Shown here piece by piece: positions 1-8,551 of a stretch of 28,742 bases of DNA. Positions within the stretch are counted from its first letter, which is position 1; each line of letters opens with the position of its first letter. Below the pieces are notes generated by a model that was not told the origin of the DNA, did not search any database, and worked only from the letters and a program-made list of their open reading frames with translations. This DNA is from an uncultured Acidobacteriota bacterium. Its GTDB lineage: Bacteria > Acidobacteriota > Terriglobia > UBA7540. The stretch lies in assembly GCA_937900045.1 (NCBI GenBank), contig CALCEB010000040.1, forward strand, positions 1-28,742, read 5' to 3'. Made by a program: the position numbers and the translations under genes.

Positions 1-20
1 GGCACGGTTAAAACCGTGCC
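1..20. repeat. Perfect inverted repeat at the left edge
   Basis: A GGCACGGTT arm and its exact complement AACCGTGCC are separated by AA, giving an 8-9 bp stem followed by CCTTTC. It lies just upstream of the methyltransferase gene and could be a terminator of an unseen upstream gene or a dispersed palindromic repeat. The T-tract is short, so terminator function is uncertain. Confidence 0.5.
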
Positions 21-52
21 CTTTCGGTCCTACAAGGGAGCGTCATGAGTTG

Positions 53-877
53 ATGAACATCGAAAAGCGCGCGGTTCGCGATTATTGGGATGCTTGTCCC
101 TGCGGATCGAGTGAAGTCATGCCGGGCGTCTCCGAACCGGAATTCTTCCGCGAACACGCGCGGATGCGTTACGGGCGCGAGCCGCACATTCTGAAGCTGG
201 CCGAATTCGAAAAATGGAAGGGCCAGCGCGTCTTGGAAATTGGCTCCGGAATCGGCGCGGATTTTGCCCGGTTTCGCAAGGCCGGAGCGCATATCACCGG
301 GATTGACATCTCCTTCCGCTCCCTTGGCCTCGCCCGCCGCAATGCCGGGGCTCAATCCGCTGTCCCGCTGGTTCAGGCCGACGCGGAGGCGATTCCCTTC
401 GCCACGGCCAGCTTCGACATGGTTTATGCGTGGGGCGTGCTCCATCACACTTGCAGCGTGGCGCAAGCCCTGGACGAGATCCACCGCGTGCTCAAACCCG
501 GCGGTGAATGCCGCGCCATGCTTTACCATCGCGGTTCCCTGGTTGCGTTTCAGGTTTACTTGCGGTTTGGACTTTTGACGGGACATCCTGGCGCGTCGCT
601 GCGCGATCTGCTGGCCCGCCATATGCAGTCTCCCGGCGCCCAGGCATTCACCCGAGGTGAAGTGCAAGCCCTGTTCCGGCGGTTTGAAGACGTTGCTATT
701 GAGCCTGCCGTCACCGCCTATGACTTGCGCTGGAGCCGGAGAGGTTTTGCTCCCGGCTGGGCGCGCCGTCTGGTCCCAAACCGTTTCGGATGGTTCCTCT
801 TGGTGCGGGCGCGGAAGGGATACCCGGAGCAAGAAAAAAGCCGTGTGGCTTCTTTTCCTGAGTACGGCATTTCATAA
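53..877 (+). CDS. Class I SAM-dependent methyltransferase
   Basis: Predicted to transfer a methyl group from S-adenosylmethionine; the acceptor is unknown. The Rossmann glycine motif VLEIGSGIG is at residues 60-68, the acidic strand-2 end (GIDIS) at 83-87, DAEAIPF at 110-116, GVLHH at about 128-132 and VLKPGG at 146-151, in the normal order for the Methyltransf_11/25 type. Total length is 274 aa. The start is ATG 53, 12 nt after AAGGGAG; a TTG three bases upstream (50) has slightly better spacing and cannot be excluded. It leads a same-strand run with a heparinase-like lyase, a GT4 glycosyltransferase and a bi-domain oxidoreductase, so a sugar or surface-polysaccharide acceptor is a reasonable inference. 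The family itself does not reveal the substrate. Confidence 0.88.
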   Translation: MNIEKRAVRDYWDACPCGSSEVMPGVSEPEFFREHARMRYGREPHILKLAEFEKWKGQRVLEIGSGIGADFARFRKAGAHITGIDISFRSLGLARRNAGAQSAVPLVQADAEAIPFATASFDMVYAWGVLHHTCSVAQALDEIHRVLKPGGECRAMLYHRGSLVAFQVYLRFGLLTGHPGASLRDLLARHMQSPGAQAFTRGEVQALFRRFEDVAIEPAVTAYDLRWSRRGFAPGWARRLVPNRFGWFLLVRARKGYPEQEKSRVASFPEYGIS

Positions 878-878
878 G

Positions 879-930
879 CCCCCTCACCCGGCGCTGGCGC
901 GCCACCCTCTCCCCCCAAGGGGGCGAGGGC
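879..930. repeat. Dispersed CCCTCACCC..CCCTCTCCCC-type repeat
   Basis: The stretch begins two bases after the methyltransferase stop and contains CCCTCACCC, a short GGCGCTGGCGCGCC palindrome and CCCCC-AA-GGGGG. It resembles the element at 9635-9676 (CCCCTCACCCC followed by a CCCTCTCCCC hairpin). The type recurs between genes in many bacterial genomes; its function here is unknown, though it could form a hairpin in the transcript. Confidence 0.6.
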
Positions 931-1004
931 AGTATTTTCGGACACGTCACTGGACTTGTGAGAGACGATCCTATGCTTCGCGGTGCGGAAAAGGCAGGTA
1001 GATC

Positions 1005-2924
1005 GTGAAGACGAGCGAATTGGGGCGTTACTGGCGGACGGCGCGACACGCGCGCCCGGTTCAAGCGGGATACTGGCTTAACCGCCGGGTGATGAAACCC
1101 GCGGGAAAAGCCCTGGCGCCAGGCTTGGTCCAGCCCGATGCACGCAATTTGCAAGACACCAGAGTGCTGTTGCGCCAGCCATCGAGATTTCAGGTCTTCC
1201 CGGAATGGCAGCCGGAATTAGCCCGGCGCATGATTCGGCATCGCCAGCTCCAATTCTTGAACCGGCACTTTGACGCCGCCAAAGTGATTCCCTGGTCCGG
1301 CAGCGGATTCGGCCGCCTGTGGGATTACCACTTGCACTATTTTGATTACATCAATCTGGACTTGACTCCGTCCGTGGACGAGCCGGTCCTGATCTCCGCG
1401 CTGGCAATCGTCCTGAATTGGATTGACCGCAATCCGCCCGGCAAGCGGCCGGGTTGGGAGCCTTATCCTCTCTCTCTGCGCATCGTCAATTGGCTGAAGT
1501 TCCTGGTGCGGCACTCCAGGCGGATGCAAGAACTGGGGCACGCTGCTGAGGCGCAGAAAATGATGGGCAGCCTGGCCGCGCAAGCAGACGTCCTTGAAGC
1601 CAACCTCGAAAAGGATGTGCTCACAAACCACCTGCTGAAAAACATCAAGGCGCTGATCTTTGCGGGAACGATGTTGGAGACAGCCGGAAGCGATCGCTGG
1701 CTGAATCAGGGCCTGAAACTTCTGAGGCGTGAGATTCAAGAGCAGATTCTGGAAGATGGCGGCCACTCCCAGCGGTCGCCGATGTATCACGGCCAAGTTT
1801 TGGAGGACTTGCTCGATCTTGAGCCTGTCCTCACCGATTGGCAGCCAGGCCCTGTCAGCGCCCGGCGTGAAGACGTGGCCGAAGTCGCGGCCATTCTCCG
1901 CGAGAGCATCTTGAAGATGAGCGATTGGCTGGAAAGCGTGCTGCACCCCGATGGCGATATCCCACTCCTGAACGACTCGGCCTTTGGGATGAGCCCGCCG
2001 CAGGAATTGCTGCAACGGGCCCGGGCCGTGAAGATGCTACGCCCCGATATTCACAACTTCGCCCGCCGCATCCATCACCATCGCGCCGCATCCGGACATG
2101 CGGAAGTGCGGGTTCTGAACGCCTCCGGGTACGCCACCCTTCGCCATGAGCCAAGCCGGAGTTTTCTGGTGTTCGATTGCGGGCCGCTGGGTCCGTCTTA
2201 TCAGCCCGGACATGGGCACTGCGACTTGCTGAGCTTCGAGCTTTCGTTGCATGGAACTCGGGTGGTGGTGGATGGCGGCACGAGCACCTACGAGGCCAAT
2301 TCAATCCGCATGCACGAGCGCTCCACCGCAGCCCATAACACACTGCGCATCGACGGTGAAGATCAGGCGGAGGTCTGGTCGAGTTTCCGGGTGGGCCGGC
2401 GGCCCCGCGTGGGCCGATTGACCGGCGCAACGTGCGGCGGCCTCTGCTTCGTCCAGGGGCGATATTCCTGCGGTAAGCGCCTCGCGGTCACTCATTCGCG
2501 CGCGGCGGCGAGGGATGCGGAAGGCATCTGGTGGTTCGTGGACTTGCTGGAAGGAAGCGGCGAACATCGCGTGGAATCATTCATCCACTTTCACCCGCAA
2601 ATCCAAGTTGAGCCGGTAAGGGACGAATTTGCAAAGCAGGCCGTGCCGGACTGCATCCACGCGCAGGCGCAGATGGATTTTGCCGGGTGCCGGTACCGGC
2701 TGCTGGGGCCAACCGCGGCGGCGTTCAGCCTGGAGGAAAGTTGGTACTCGCCAGAGTTTGGGAGGCGATTGAAGAACAAGGTTGCGAGCTGGACTTGGCA
2801 AGGCCGATTGCCGGCGATGCTGGCTTTTGCGCTGGCTCCAGGGGAGGCGCGAATCCCGGAATTCCACCTTGCGGCTGAAAGGGGCTGCTGCTCGATCGGT
2901 GACGTCAAGCTTTCGCTTCGGTGA
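1005..2924 (+). CDS. Heparinase II/III family polysaccharide lyase-like protein
   Basis: A 639-aa protein with the two-part layout of this family: a helical N-terminal toroid (about 70-340, with WDYHLHYFDY at 106-115, NHLLKNIKAL at 208-217 and GGHSQRSPMYH at 252-262) and a C-terminal beta-sandwich heparinase II/III domain from about 365. The latter carries PGHGHCD (401-407) and RSTAAHNTLRIDGEDQ (439-454), the conserved His-rich signatures. Family members cleave uronic-acid-containing polysaccharides by beta-elimination. No clear N-terminal signal peptide is visible, so its location is unclear. The start is GTG 1005 after AAGGCAGG. It sits between a methyltransferase and a WbuB-like glycosyltransferase, a context seen in exopolysaccharide and O-antigen clusters, where such proteins may edit or depolymerise the polymer. 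Substrate unknown. Confidence 0.88.
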   Translation: MKTSELGRYWRTARHARPVQAGYWLNRRVMKPAGKALAPGLVQPDARNLQDTRVLLRQPSRFQVFPEWQPELARRMIRHRQLQFLNRHFDAAKVIPWSGSGFGRLWDYHLHYFDYINLDLTPSVDEPVLISALAIVLNWIDRNPPGKRPGWEPYPLSLRIVNWLKFLVRHSRRMQELGHAAEAQKMMGSLAAQADVLEANLEKDVLTNHLLKNIKALIFAGTMLETAGSDRWLNQGLKLLRREIQEQILEDGGHSQRSPMYHGQVLEDLLDLEPVLTDWQPGPVSARREDVAEVAAILRESILKMSDWLESVLHPDGDIPLLNDSAFGMSPPQELLQRARAVKMLRPDIHNFARRIHHHRAASGHAEVRVLNASGYATLRHEPSRSFLVFDCGPLGPSYQPGHGHCDLLSFELSLHGTRVVVDGGTSTYEANSIRMHERSTAAHNTLRIDGEDQAEVWSSFRVGRRPRVGRLTGATCGGLCFVQGRYSCGKRLAVTHSRAAARDAEGIWWFVDLLEGSGEHRVESFIHFHPQIQVEPVRDEFAKQAVPDCIHAQAQMDFAGCRYRLLGPTAAAFSLEESWYSPEFGRRLKNKVASWTWQGRLPAMLAFALAPGEARIPEFHLAAERGCCSIGDVKLSLR

Positions 2925-2963
2925 ACTCTTGAACTGAGGAAGGAGGCGAAGCGCGGAGGGGTC

Positions 2964-4280
2964 ATGAAGATTCTCTATATCTCGCAATATTATCCGCCGG
3001 AATGCTGTGCGCCAGCGCGCATTAGTGAACTGGCGCGGGAATGGTCGCGAGCGGGCCATGAGGTTCGCGTCCTGACGGGATTTCCCAACCATCCCGACGG
3101 CAGAATTCACCCTGAATATCGAAGCCGGTGGAAATCCGGCTTCTGCCGGGAGCAGCAAGATGGGGTTGAGATCTTCCGGACCTGGCTTTATCCCTCCGCA
3201 AACCGGGGCACCTGGAAGCGGTCTGCTAATTTTCTGTCCTTCGGCTTGTCCTCCGCCATTGCGGGAGTCCGCATCGCTCCGAAGAATGGAGTGGTGATTG
3301 CGACGTCGCCGCCCATCCTGGCGGGGGCCGCTGGATACGTGGTGGCTCGCAATGCCGGGCTGCCACTGGTGTTTGAAGTTCGCGATTTGTGGCCGGAGTC
3401 CCTGGAAGGCGTGGGGCAAGCAGCGAAGGATTCCGCGCTCTACCGGGCGGTGGGGTGGCTGGCGAATTTTCTTTACAGCAAGGCGGACCGCATCGTGGTG
3501 GATGGAGAATACAAGCGCCGGAAGCTGGTGAATGACGGGGTGGATGGTTCGAAAATCACCGTTATCCGTAACGGCGTTTCGGCGGATTTCCTGGAGAGGA
3601 GTCTGGCGGGAAGCTGCGAAAGGGCTTGCGAGCTCCGACGGCGTCTCGGGCTTGACCGGCATTTCGTGGCTCTTTATGCCGGGACGCTTGGAATGGCCCA
3701 CCACCTGGAGACGGTGCTTGAAGCGGCGCGTCTCCTCCGCGAGAAGCCGGAAATCAGTTTCCTGTTGATCGGCGACGGGGCCGGCCGGGAAAGGCTCCTT
3801 CATCAGGTCCGGCAAATGGGTCTTCAAAACACGCGCATTCTCAGTCGCGTCCCAAGGGAATCCATCCCGGATTACCTTGCGGCCGCCGATGCGTGCCTGG
3901 CGCCGCTGCGAGCGAGCGTTGTGTTTCATACCGCAATTCCCTGCAAGATGTTTGAGGCGATGGCGGCGGCGAAGCCCGTGATTCTGGGCGTTGAGGGTGA
4001 AGCTGCGGAAATCCTGAAAGAAGCCAGGGCGGGAATCTGCGTGCGGCCCGAGGACCCCGGCGAATTGGCCGCCGCCGTTCTTCATCTGGCAGAACATCCA
4101 GAAACAGCCCGTCAACTTGGGAGAAACGGACAGAACGCGGTTCTGACGCGCCACTCGCGCCGTGACCAAGCTTTGGCTTACCTGGATCAGCTTCGTGAGC
4201 TTGTGGAGAATGACGGCCAGGAACGGAATGTGCCGGAGGAAATTCATTCCTTGCCGATTGCTTTGAAAGAAACGGTGTGA
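2964..4280 (+). CDS. Glycosyltransferase family 4, WbuB-like
   Basis: A GT-B fold retaining glycosyltransferase of 438 aa. The N-terminal domain opens with ILYISQYYPPE (3-13) and contains EVRDLWPES at 138-146, a motif I associate with WbuB-like amino-sugar transferases of O-antigen clusters. The nucleotide-sugar-binding C-terminal domain shows ALYAGTLGMAHHLETVL (236-252), LLIGDG (267-272) and KMFEAMAAAKPVI (328-340). The ATG at 2964 is preceded by GGAGGG. It lies 39 bases after the heparinase-like gene and about 90 before the bi-domain oxidoreductase, so co-transcription is likely. It should add a sugar to a lipid-linked surface-glycan intermediate on the cytoplasmic face; donor and acceptor cannot be read from sequence. 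Confidence 0.9.
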   Translation: MKILYISQYYPPECCAPARISELAREWSRAGHEVRVLTGFPNHPDGRIHPEYRSRWKSGFCREQQDGVEIFRTWLYPSANRGTWKRSANFLSFGLSSAIAGVRIAPKNGVVIATSPPILAGAAGYVVARNAGLPLVFEVRDLWPESLEGVGQAAKDSALYRAVGWLANFLYSKADRIVVDGEYKRRKLVNDGVDGSKITVIRNGVSADFLERSLAGSCERACELRRRLGLDRHFVALYAGTLGMAHHLETVLEAARLLREKPEISFLLIGDGAGRERLLHQVRQMGLQNTRILSRVPRESIPDYLAAADACLAPLRASVVFHTAIPCKMFEAMAAAKPVILGVEGEAAEILKEARAGICVRPEDPGELAAAVLHLAEHPETARQLGRNGQNAVLTRHSRRDQALAYLDQLRELVENDGQERNVPEEIHSLPIALKETV

Positions 4281-4370
4281 AGTTGCCGGAGCAGGTATGC
4301 TGCCTCTGCGCGGACGACCACGAGGATCGCCCTTGGCGGCTAACGTCCTTCGAGGAAGGGTCAAAGTTTT

Positions 4371-6587
4371 ATGAAGCAAGTGGTTCACAGTTTGCGGTCC
4401 CATGAAATCCAGGTCGAAGACGTTCCCGCGCCTTATTGCCGCCCCAATGGCGTGCTGGTGTCTACCGTGGCTTCATTCATTTCAAACGGCACCGAGCGGG
4501 AAATCGTCAAACGCGGCGGCACAGGATTGATCTGCCAAGCCCTCGAGCGTCCGGAACTTATTCGCATGGTGATGCGCCGCGTCCGGTCCCAGGGCATTTC
4601 TCAAGTAGCTGCTACCATCCGTTCGCGAATGGATATCCCTTCGCCACTGGGCTACAGCTCCGCAGGCATGGTGATGGAGATCGGGGCCGGAACCCAAGGC
4701 TTTGCTGCGGGTGACCGCGTAGCCTGCGCGGGCGCCGGGTTTGCCGCCCACGCCGCAATCAACTGGGTTCCGCAAAACTTGTGCGTGAAGATTCCCGGCG
4801 AAGTGAGTTTTGAAGAGGCCGCGTCCGTGGCGCTGGGGGCTATCGCCTTGCAAGGCGTGCGCATCGCGGGCGTCCGCGTGGGGGAGCGGGTAGCCGTCAT
4901 CGGTTTGGGATTGGCCGGACTTCTGACCGGCCAGATTCTGAAAGCTGCCGGATGCCTGGTGATCGGGATTGATCCCGATCTTGAGCGCGCGCAGCTCGCC
5001 CGGGAGTTGGCCTTTGACGAGGTGTATTCCAGCCAGGCGGTTCGAGGCAGCGAACCATTGGGCAACGGTCCTGGTTGCGATGCGGTGATCCTAACTGCGG
5101 CGACGCCCTCCCGGCAGCCGGTGGAGCTGGCCGGCGAACTGGCGCGAGATAAGGGCATCGTGGTGGTGGTGGGGGATGTGCGCGTGGATGTGCCGCGCGA
5201 GCTTTACTACAAGAAGGAACTGCAAATCCGCTACTCCCGCTCCTACGGGCCCGGCCGGTACGACGCGGGGTATGAAGAGCAAGGCCGGGATTACCCGCTG
5301 GGCTACGTGCGCTGGACCGAGAAGAGAAATATGGAAGCTTATCTCGCCCTGATTGCGGCGGGAAAGGTTCGAGTCCTGCCGATAATCACTCATCGCTTTC
5401 CGGTCGAAAGCGCCGGGAGCGCTTATGACCTCATCGCTGGGCGGGCGGTGGAAAGGCACATGGGGATCGTTTTGAATTATCCTCACGTGGCGCCTTTTGA
5501 AAAGAGGGTTGCGGTGCGGGCTTCGGGGCGGAGGAAATCGAACCTTCCATTGGGTGAACGCCCGCTTCGAATCGGATGGATCGGAGCAGGAAATTTCAGT
5601 CGGTCGATTCTGCTGCCGGCGCTTCGACGCATTGAAGGAATCAAGCTGGTGGGAGTTGCGAATGCCAGCGGAATTTCGGCGAAAGCCGTTGCCCGTCGCT
5701 TCGGTTTTGAATATTGCGCTACCGAAGCTGAACAAGTCCTTTCCGATCCCGGGATTGATATCGTTTTCATCGCCACCCGCCACCATCTTCACGCCGCAAT
5801 GGTCGCGGCGGGGCTGGAGCATGGCAAACATGTGTTTGTTGAGAAGCCCCTGTGCGTGAGCGAAGAAGAGATTGCCCTGATTCGACCGGTCTACGAAGGC
5901 TCCTTGCAAATTCTGGGGGTGGGCCTCAACCGCCGGTTCTCCCGGGCGGCTCGTGAATCGGCTCGCTTCCTGGAAGGGCAGCGCGGGCCGCTTTCCATCC
6001 TTTACCGGGTCAACGCCCCAGCCTTGCCGCCCGAGCATTGGGCCGTGGATTCCGCACAAGGCCACGGGCGCATCCTTGGCGAGTTTTGCCACTTCGTGGA
6101 CTTCATCCAATTTCTGACGCAGGCGCTTCCGGTGCGAGTCCAAGCTTGGCCCATGCCTCAATCCACCGGAAGCGTCGAAGACAACTTCGAGGCGCGGATC
6201 GAAATGAATGATGGTTCCTCGGCGCACGTGAGTTATCTTTCCGCCGGCGCTTCGACGCTCCCCAAGGAAAGAATTGAAGCGCATGGCGCCGGGCGGACCG
6301 TTGTGGTGGACGATTTCAGAAAGTGTGTCTTCCTCAATTCGCATCGTGCCCGCACCCTGCGGCTGATACGCCAGGACAAAGGGCACGAAGCAGAAATGCG
6401 AGCCTTCATTCAAGCCATTCGGCAGGGCGGTCCCAGTCCCATCCACTTTGCTTCGCTTGCGGCAACGACGCTGGCGACGCTGAAAATTCGCGAGTCGTTG
6501 CTCACGGGTGAGCCGAAGCTTGTCCTGAATACTGAGAATAATTCTTCATACCTTGCTGAGCGGCTTCCAGCAAGGAGCCAAGTGTGA
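4371..6587 (+). CDS. Bi-domain oxidoreductase: MDR dehydrogenase fused to Gfo/Idh/MocA
   Basis: A 738-aa fusion. Residues 1-375 form a medium-chain dehydrogenase with a Rossmann glycine motif GLGLAG at 178-183. Residues 398-738 form a Gfo/Idh/MocA dehydrogenase with IGAGNFS at 404-410, EKPL at 491-494 and GEFCHFVDF at 570-578. Each half should bind NAD(P). The MDR half has Ser-Asn-Gly-Thr-Glu (38-42) where zinc alcohol dehydrogenases carry the catalytic Cys, and the structural-zinc cysteine cluster is also absent, so it is probably zinc-independent. Fusions of this type recur beside heparinase-like and glycosyltransferase genes in polysaccharide loci, as here. The substrate is presumably a nucleotide sugar or glycan sugar; this is inference. 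Confidence 0.9.
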   Translation: MKQVVHSLRSHEIQVEDVPAPYCRPNGVLVSTVASFISNGTEREIVKRGGTGLICQALERPELIRMVMRRVRSQGISQVAATIRSRMDIPSPLGYSSAGMVMEIGAGTQGFAAGDRVACAGAGFAAHAAINWVPQNLCVKIPGEVSFEEAASVALGAIALQGVRIAGVRVGERVAVIGLGLAGLLTGQILKAAGCLVIGIDPDLERAQLARELAFDEVYSSQAVRGSEPLGNGPGCDAVILTAATPSRQPVELAGELARDKGIVVVVGDVRVDVPRELYYKKELQIRYSRSYGPGRYDAGYEEQGRDYPLGYVRWTEKRNMEAYLALIAAGKVRVLPIITHRFPVESAGSAYDLIAGRAVERHMGIVLNYPHVAPFEKRVAVRASGRRKSNLPLGERPLRIGWIGAGNFSRSILLPALRRIEGIKLVGVANASGISAKAVARRFGFEYCATEAEQVLSDPGIDIVFIATRHHLHAAMVAAGLEHGKHVFVEKPLCVSEEEIALIRPVYEGSLQILGVGLNRRFSRAARESARFLEGQRGPLSILYRVNAPALPPEHWAVDSAQGHGRILGEFCHFVDFIQFLTQALPVRVQAWPMPQSTGSVEDNFEARIEMNDGSSAHVSYLSAGASTLPKERIEAHGAGRTVVVDDFRKCVFLNSHRARTLRLIRQDKGHEAEMRAFIQAIRQGGPSPIHFASLAATTLATLKIRESLLTGEPKLVLNTENNSSYLAERLPARSQV

Positions 6588-6638
6588 ATCGCCGGTGCCC
6601 GCGCGAAATCTCACATCCGGCCGCAAGCAGGAGGAAAA

Positions 6639-7475
6639 ATGAGAAACCAGTTCCAGACAAAAGCACCCGGTTGGTTCCTGATCTTCTTTGCAATCTGCCG
6701 GCTTCCTTCTGCAGCGGCTTCCGGCCTAGCTATTCTCGGCCAAATCGTGCGCTCACAAGGAGCATCCCTCGGTGGATCTCCCGTACCGAACGAAGGGAGC
6801 GTCGTTGCCGGCGACGCCCTGGAAACTACCGGAACCGGAAGCGCGCTCTTGCGATTCGGAAGTGTAGGTGAAACCGTCATTGGAGCCAGCACTCGAGTCA
6901 CCTTCAACGGTGAGCCGGGGAAATTGGCCGCAAACCTCGCAGCCGGAACCATCACGGTCGAGATGCTGGGCGCAACACCGTTCGTTACCGTCACCGCAAA
7001 TTGCAGGATCGAGCCTTTGGGTCAAGCGCCGGTGACTTATGTCGCCTCCTTCAAGCCCGGGCAGGGAACGGTTGTTCAATCCAAGAACGGAACGGTTCGC
7101 GTTACGGGGCTCCAGTCTGAAAGCGCGCGTCTTGTCTCACCGGGCGGAGAAGCCTTGATTGCCCAGGCGCTTTCCACATCCCTGCCTGTAGCCGGGCAAC
7201 AGGAGCTTGGAAAGCCCTCACCCAGTTTGCCGGCCGGCCCGGCCCAACCTGTTTCTGTGGTCCCGCCACCTCCGGCTTCAAGCCCCGCAGGAACTCCGCA
7301 GGAAAGCGGAAAGTCCGTGCCCAGCCGGGCGGCGGGGCCGTCCACGTCCCCGGTTGCGCCCCACCACAGTTCGTCCGGCATCATCTTGCTGGTGGTGGGC
7401 GCGGCGGGCGCGGCGGGCGCCGCGCTTGCAGCATCCGGCGGAGGCAGCGGGCCGTCGAGTCCCAGCGCGCCTTGA
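6639..7475 (+). CDS. Exported FecR-like protein with C-terminal hydrophobic segment
   Basis: A 278-aa protein starting at an ATG just after AGGAGG. A signal peptide covers about residues 1-27 (hydrophobic WFLIFFAI, then small residues ending Ala-Ala-Ala-Ser). Residues 30-175 resemble a FecR-type beta domain: GQIVRSQG, VVAGDALETTGTGSALLRFGSV and LAAGTITVEM, with repeated gain of small beta strands. A Pro/Ser-rich linker (190-240) leads to a single hydrophobic segment (about 247-265), then a Gly/Ser-rich end. This layout suggests a periplasmic or surface protein anchored by its C-terminus. It follows the polysaccharide cassette by 51 bases and may belong to the same transcription unit. Precise role unknown; it is not a classical FecR, which is a sigma regulator with an N-terminal cytoplasmic part. 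Confidence 0.72.
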   Translation: MRNQFQTKAPGWFLIFFAICRLPSAAASGLAILGQIVRSQGASLGGSPVPNEGSVVAGDALETTGTGSALLRFGSVGETVIGASTRVTFNGEPGKLAANLAAGTITVEMLGATPFVTVTANCRIEPLGQAPVTYVASFKPGQGTVVQSKNGTVRVTGLQSESARLVSPGGEALIAQALSTSLPVAGQQELGKPSPSLPAGPAQPVSVVPPPPASSPAGTPQESGKSVPSRAAGPSTSPVAPHHSSSGIILLVVGAAGAAGAALAASGGGSGPSSPSAP

Positions 7476-7560
7476 GATAGTGGCGATCATCATCACTAAT
7501 CCTTCACGACCCAATCCTGCGCCCACCGGCTTTATCTTCGCAAGTCCTCGCCGCCAACAC

Positions 7561-8499
7561 TCAGTTCTTGACCGGTCCATCCAACCGTTCCTCCGCCAAC
7601 CGGTATTCGGTATTCGTCGTGGCCAGGGACGCGGCGATCCGGTATTGCTCCCTTGCTCCTTGCAGGTTGCCCTGCCTCTCCAGGGCGCTTCCCAGGTTGA
7701 ATTGGGCGCGCGCATCGCGCGGGTTCAGGAGCACGGCGCGGCGGTATTCGAAGATGGCGCGGTTCAAGCTGCCTAACTGGGCGAACGCATATCCAAGGTT
7801 GGCGTAGGAAGTCGAGTCCTGGGGATTGAGCAAAATCGCCAGTCGAAACTCGGTGATGGCGGAAGGCCAGTCGAGCCGCGCCGCAAAGGCATTCCCAAGG
7901 TTGTAATGGAACAGAGCGTTGGCGGGTTGCAAGCGCAGCGCCTCTTCAAATTCGCTCACCGCGCCCGGTTCGTCTCCCTGGGCTTGAAGGGCCAAGCCCA
8001 GATTATTATGTTCCGCTGCGTCATTGGGTTTCAGATTCAACGCCTGGCGATATTCCGGGATGGCATTTGTCCAGTCTTGGCGCGCGGAGAAGGCATTTGC
8101 CAAGTTGTAGTGAAAGAGGGCTGACGACGGGTTCAGGCGAACCGCCTCCCGGTAATTTTGAATAGCCTCGTCGAGGTGATCCTGCCGCGATAATGCCAAC
8201 GCCAGGTTGTTATAAGCATCGGCGTCCTTGGGCCTCAGCTTCAGGGCCTGGTGATATTCATCGATCGCCTTGGCAATGTCCCCTTTCGCCGCCCAGGCGT
8301 TCGCCAGATCATAGTGCACCGCCGCCAGGCGCGGCCTTGCCTTGAGGACGGCCTCATATTCAGCGATAGCCTGATCCCAATGGCCCTGTGAGGCATCCGT
8401 ATTCCCCTGGGCAAGCTGCTGGTCGAGGCGCGCTTGCGGGAAGGCGGCGCTCGCGCCCAGGAGCAGCCAGCACGTTGCTTGATAGAGAAAAGACTTCAT
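7561..8499 (-). CDS. Exported tetratricopeptide (TPR) repeat protein, 8 repeats
   Basis: A 312-aa protein built almost entirely of about eight 34-residue TPR units. Each has the W/Y-x-x-A-I-x-x-Y pattern and ends in L-x-P (for example AIDEYHQALKLRP and AIQNYREAVRLNP). The chosen ATG at 8499 gives a signal peptide (MKSFLYQATCWLLLGASAAFPQ is hydrophobic and ends near Ala-Phe-Pro) and has an AGG upstream. The open frame extends to 8562, overlapping the upstream gene, but that start would bury the signal peptide behind a charged 21-residue extension. It is probably translated with the TPR gene upstream at 8552-9529. TPR arrays bind protein partners; the partner is unknown. Confidence 0.85.
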   Translation of the reverse strand: MKSFLYQATCWLLLGASAAFPQARLDQQLAQGNTDASQGHWDQAIAEYEAVLKARPRLAAVHYDLANAWAAKGDIAKAIDEYHQALKLRPKDADAYNNLALALSRQDHLDEAIQNYREAVRLNPSSALFHYNLANAFSARQDWTNAIPEYRQALNLKPNDAAEHNNLGLALQAQGDEPGAVSEFEEALRLQPANALFHYNLGNAFAARLDWPSAITEFRLAILLNPQDSTSYANLGYAFAQLGSLNRAIFEYRRAVLLNPRDARAQFNLGSALERQGNLQGAREQYRIAASLATTNTEYRLAEERLDGPVKN

Positions 8500-8551
8500 T
8501 TCTAAACCTGCCCCCTGCTCAATCCTATCGTAAAGCGAAGGCAAATCTTTA

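Noticed and set aside
2577..4403. 608-codon minus-strand open frame over the heparinase end and glycosyltransferase
   Set aside because: It lies antisense to a gene with clear GT4 motifs. Its translation has no recognisable domains, and long antisense frames are common in GC-rich DNA.
5091..6446. 451-codon minus-strand open frame
   Set aside because: Antisense to the bi-domain oxidoreductase, with no family features; a shadow frame.
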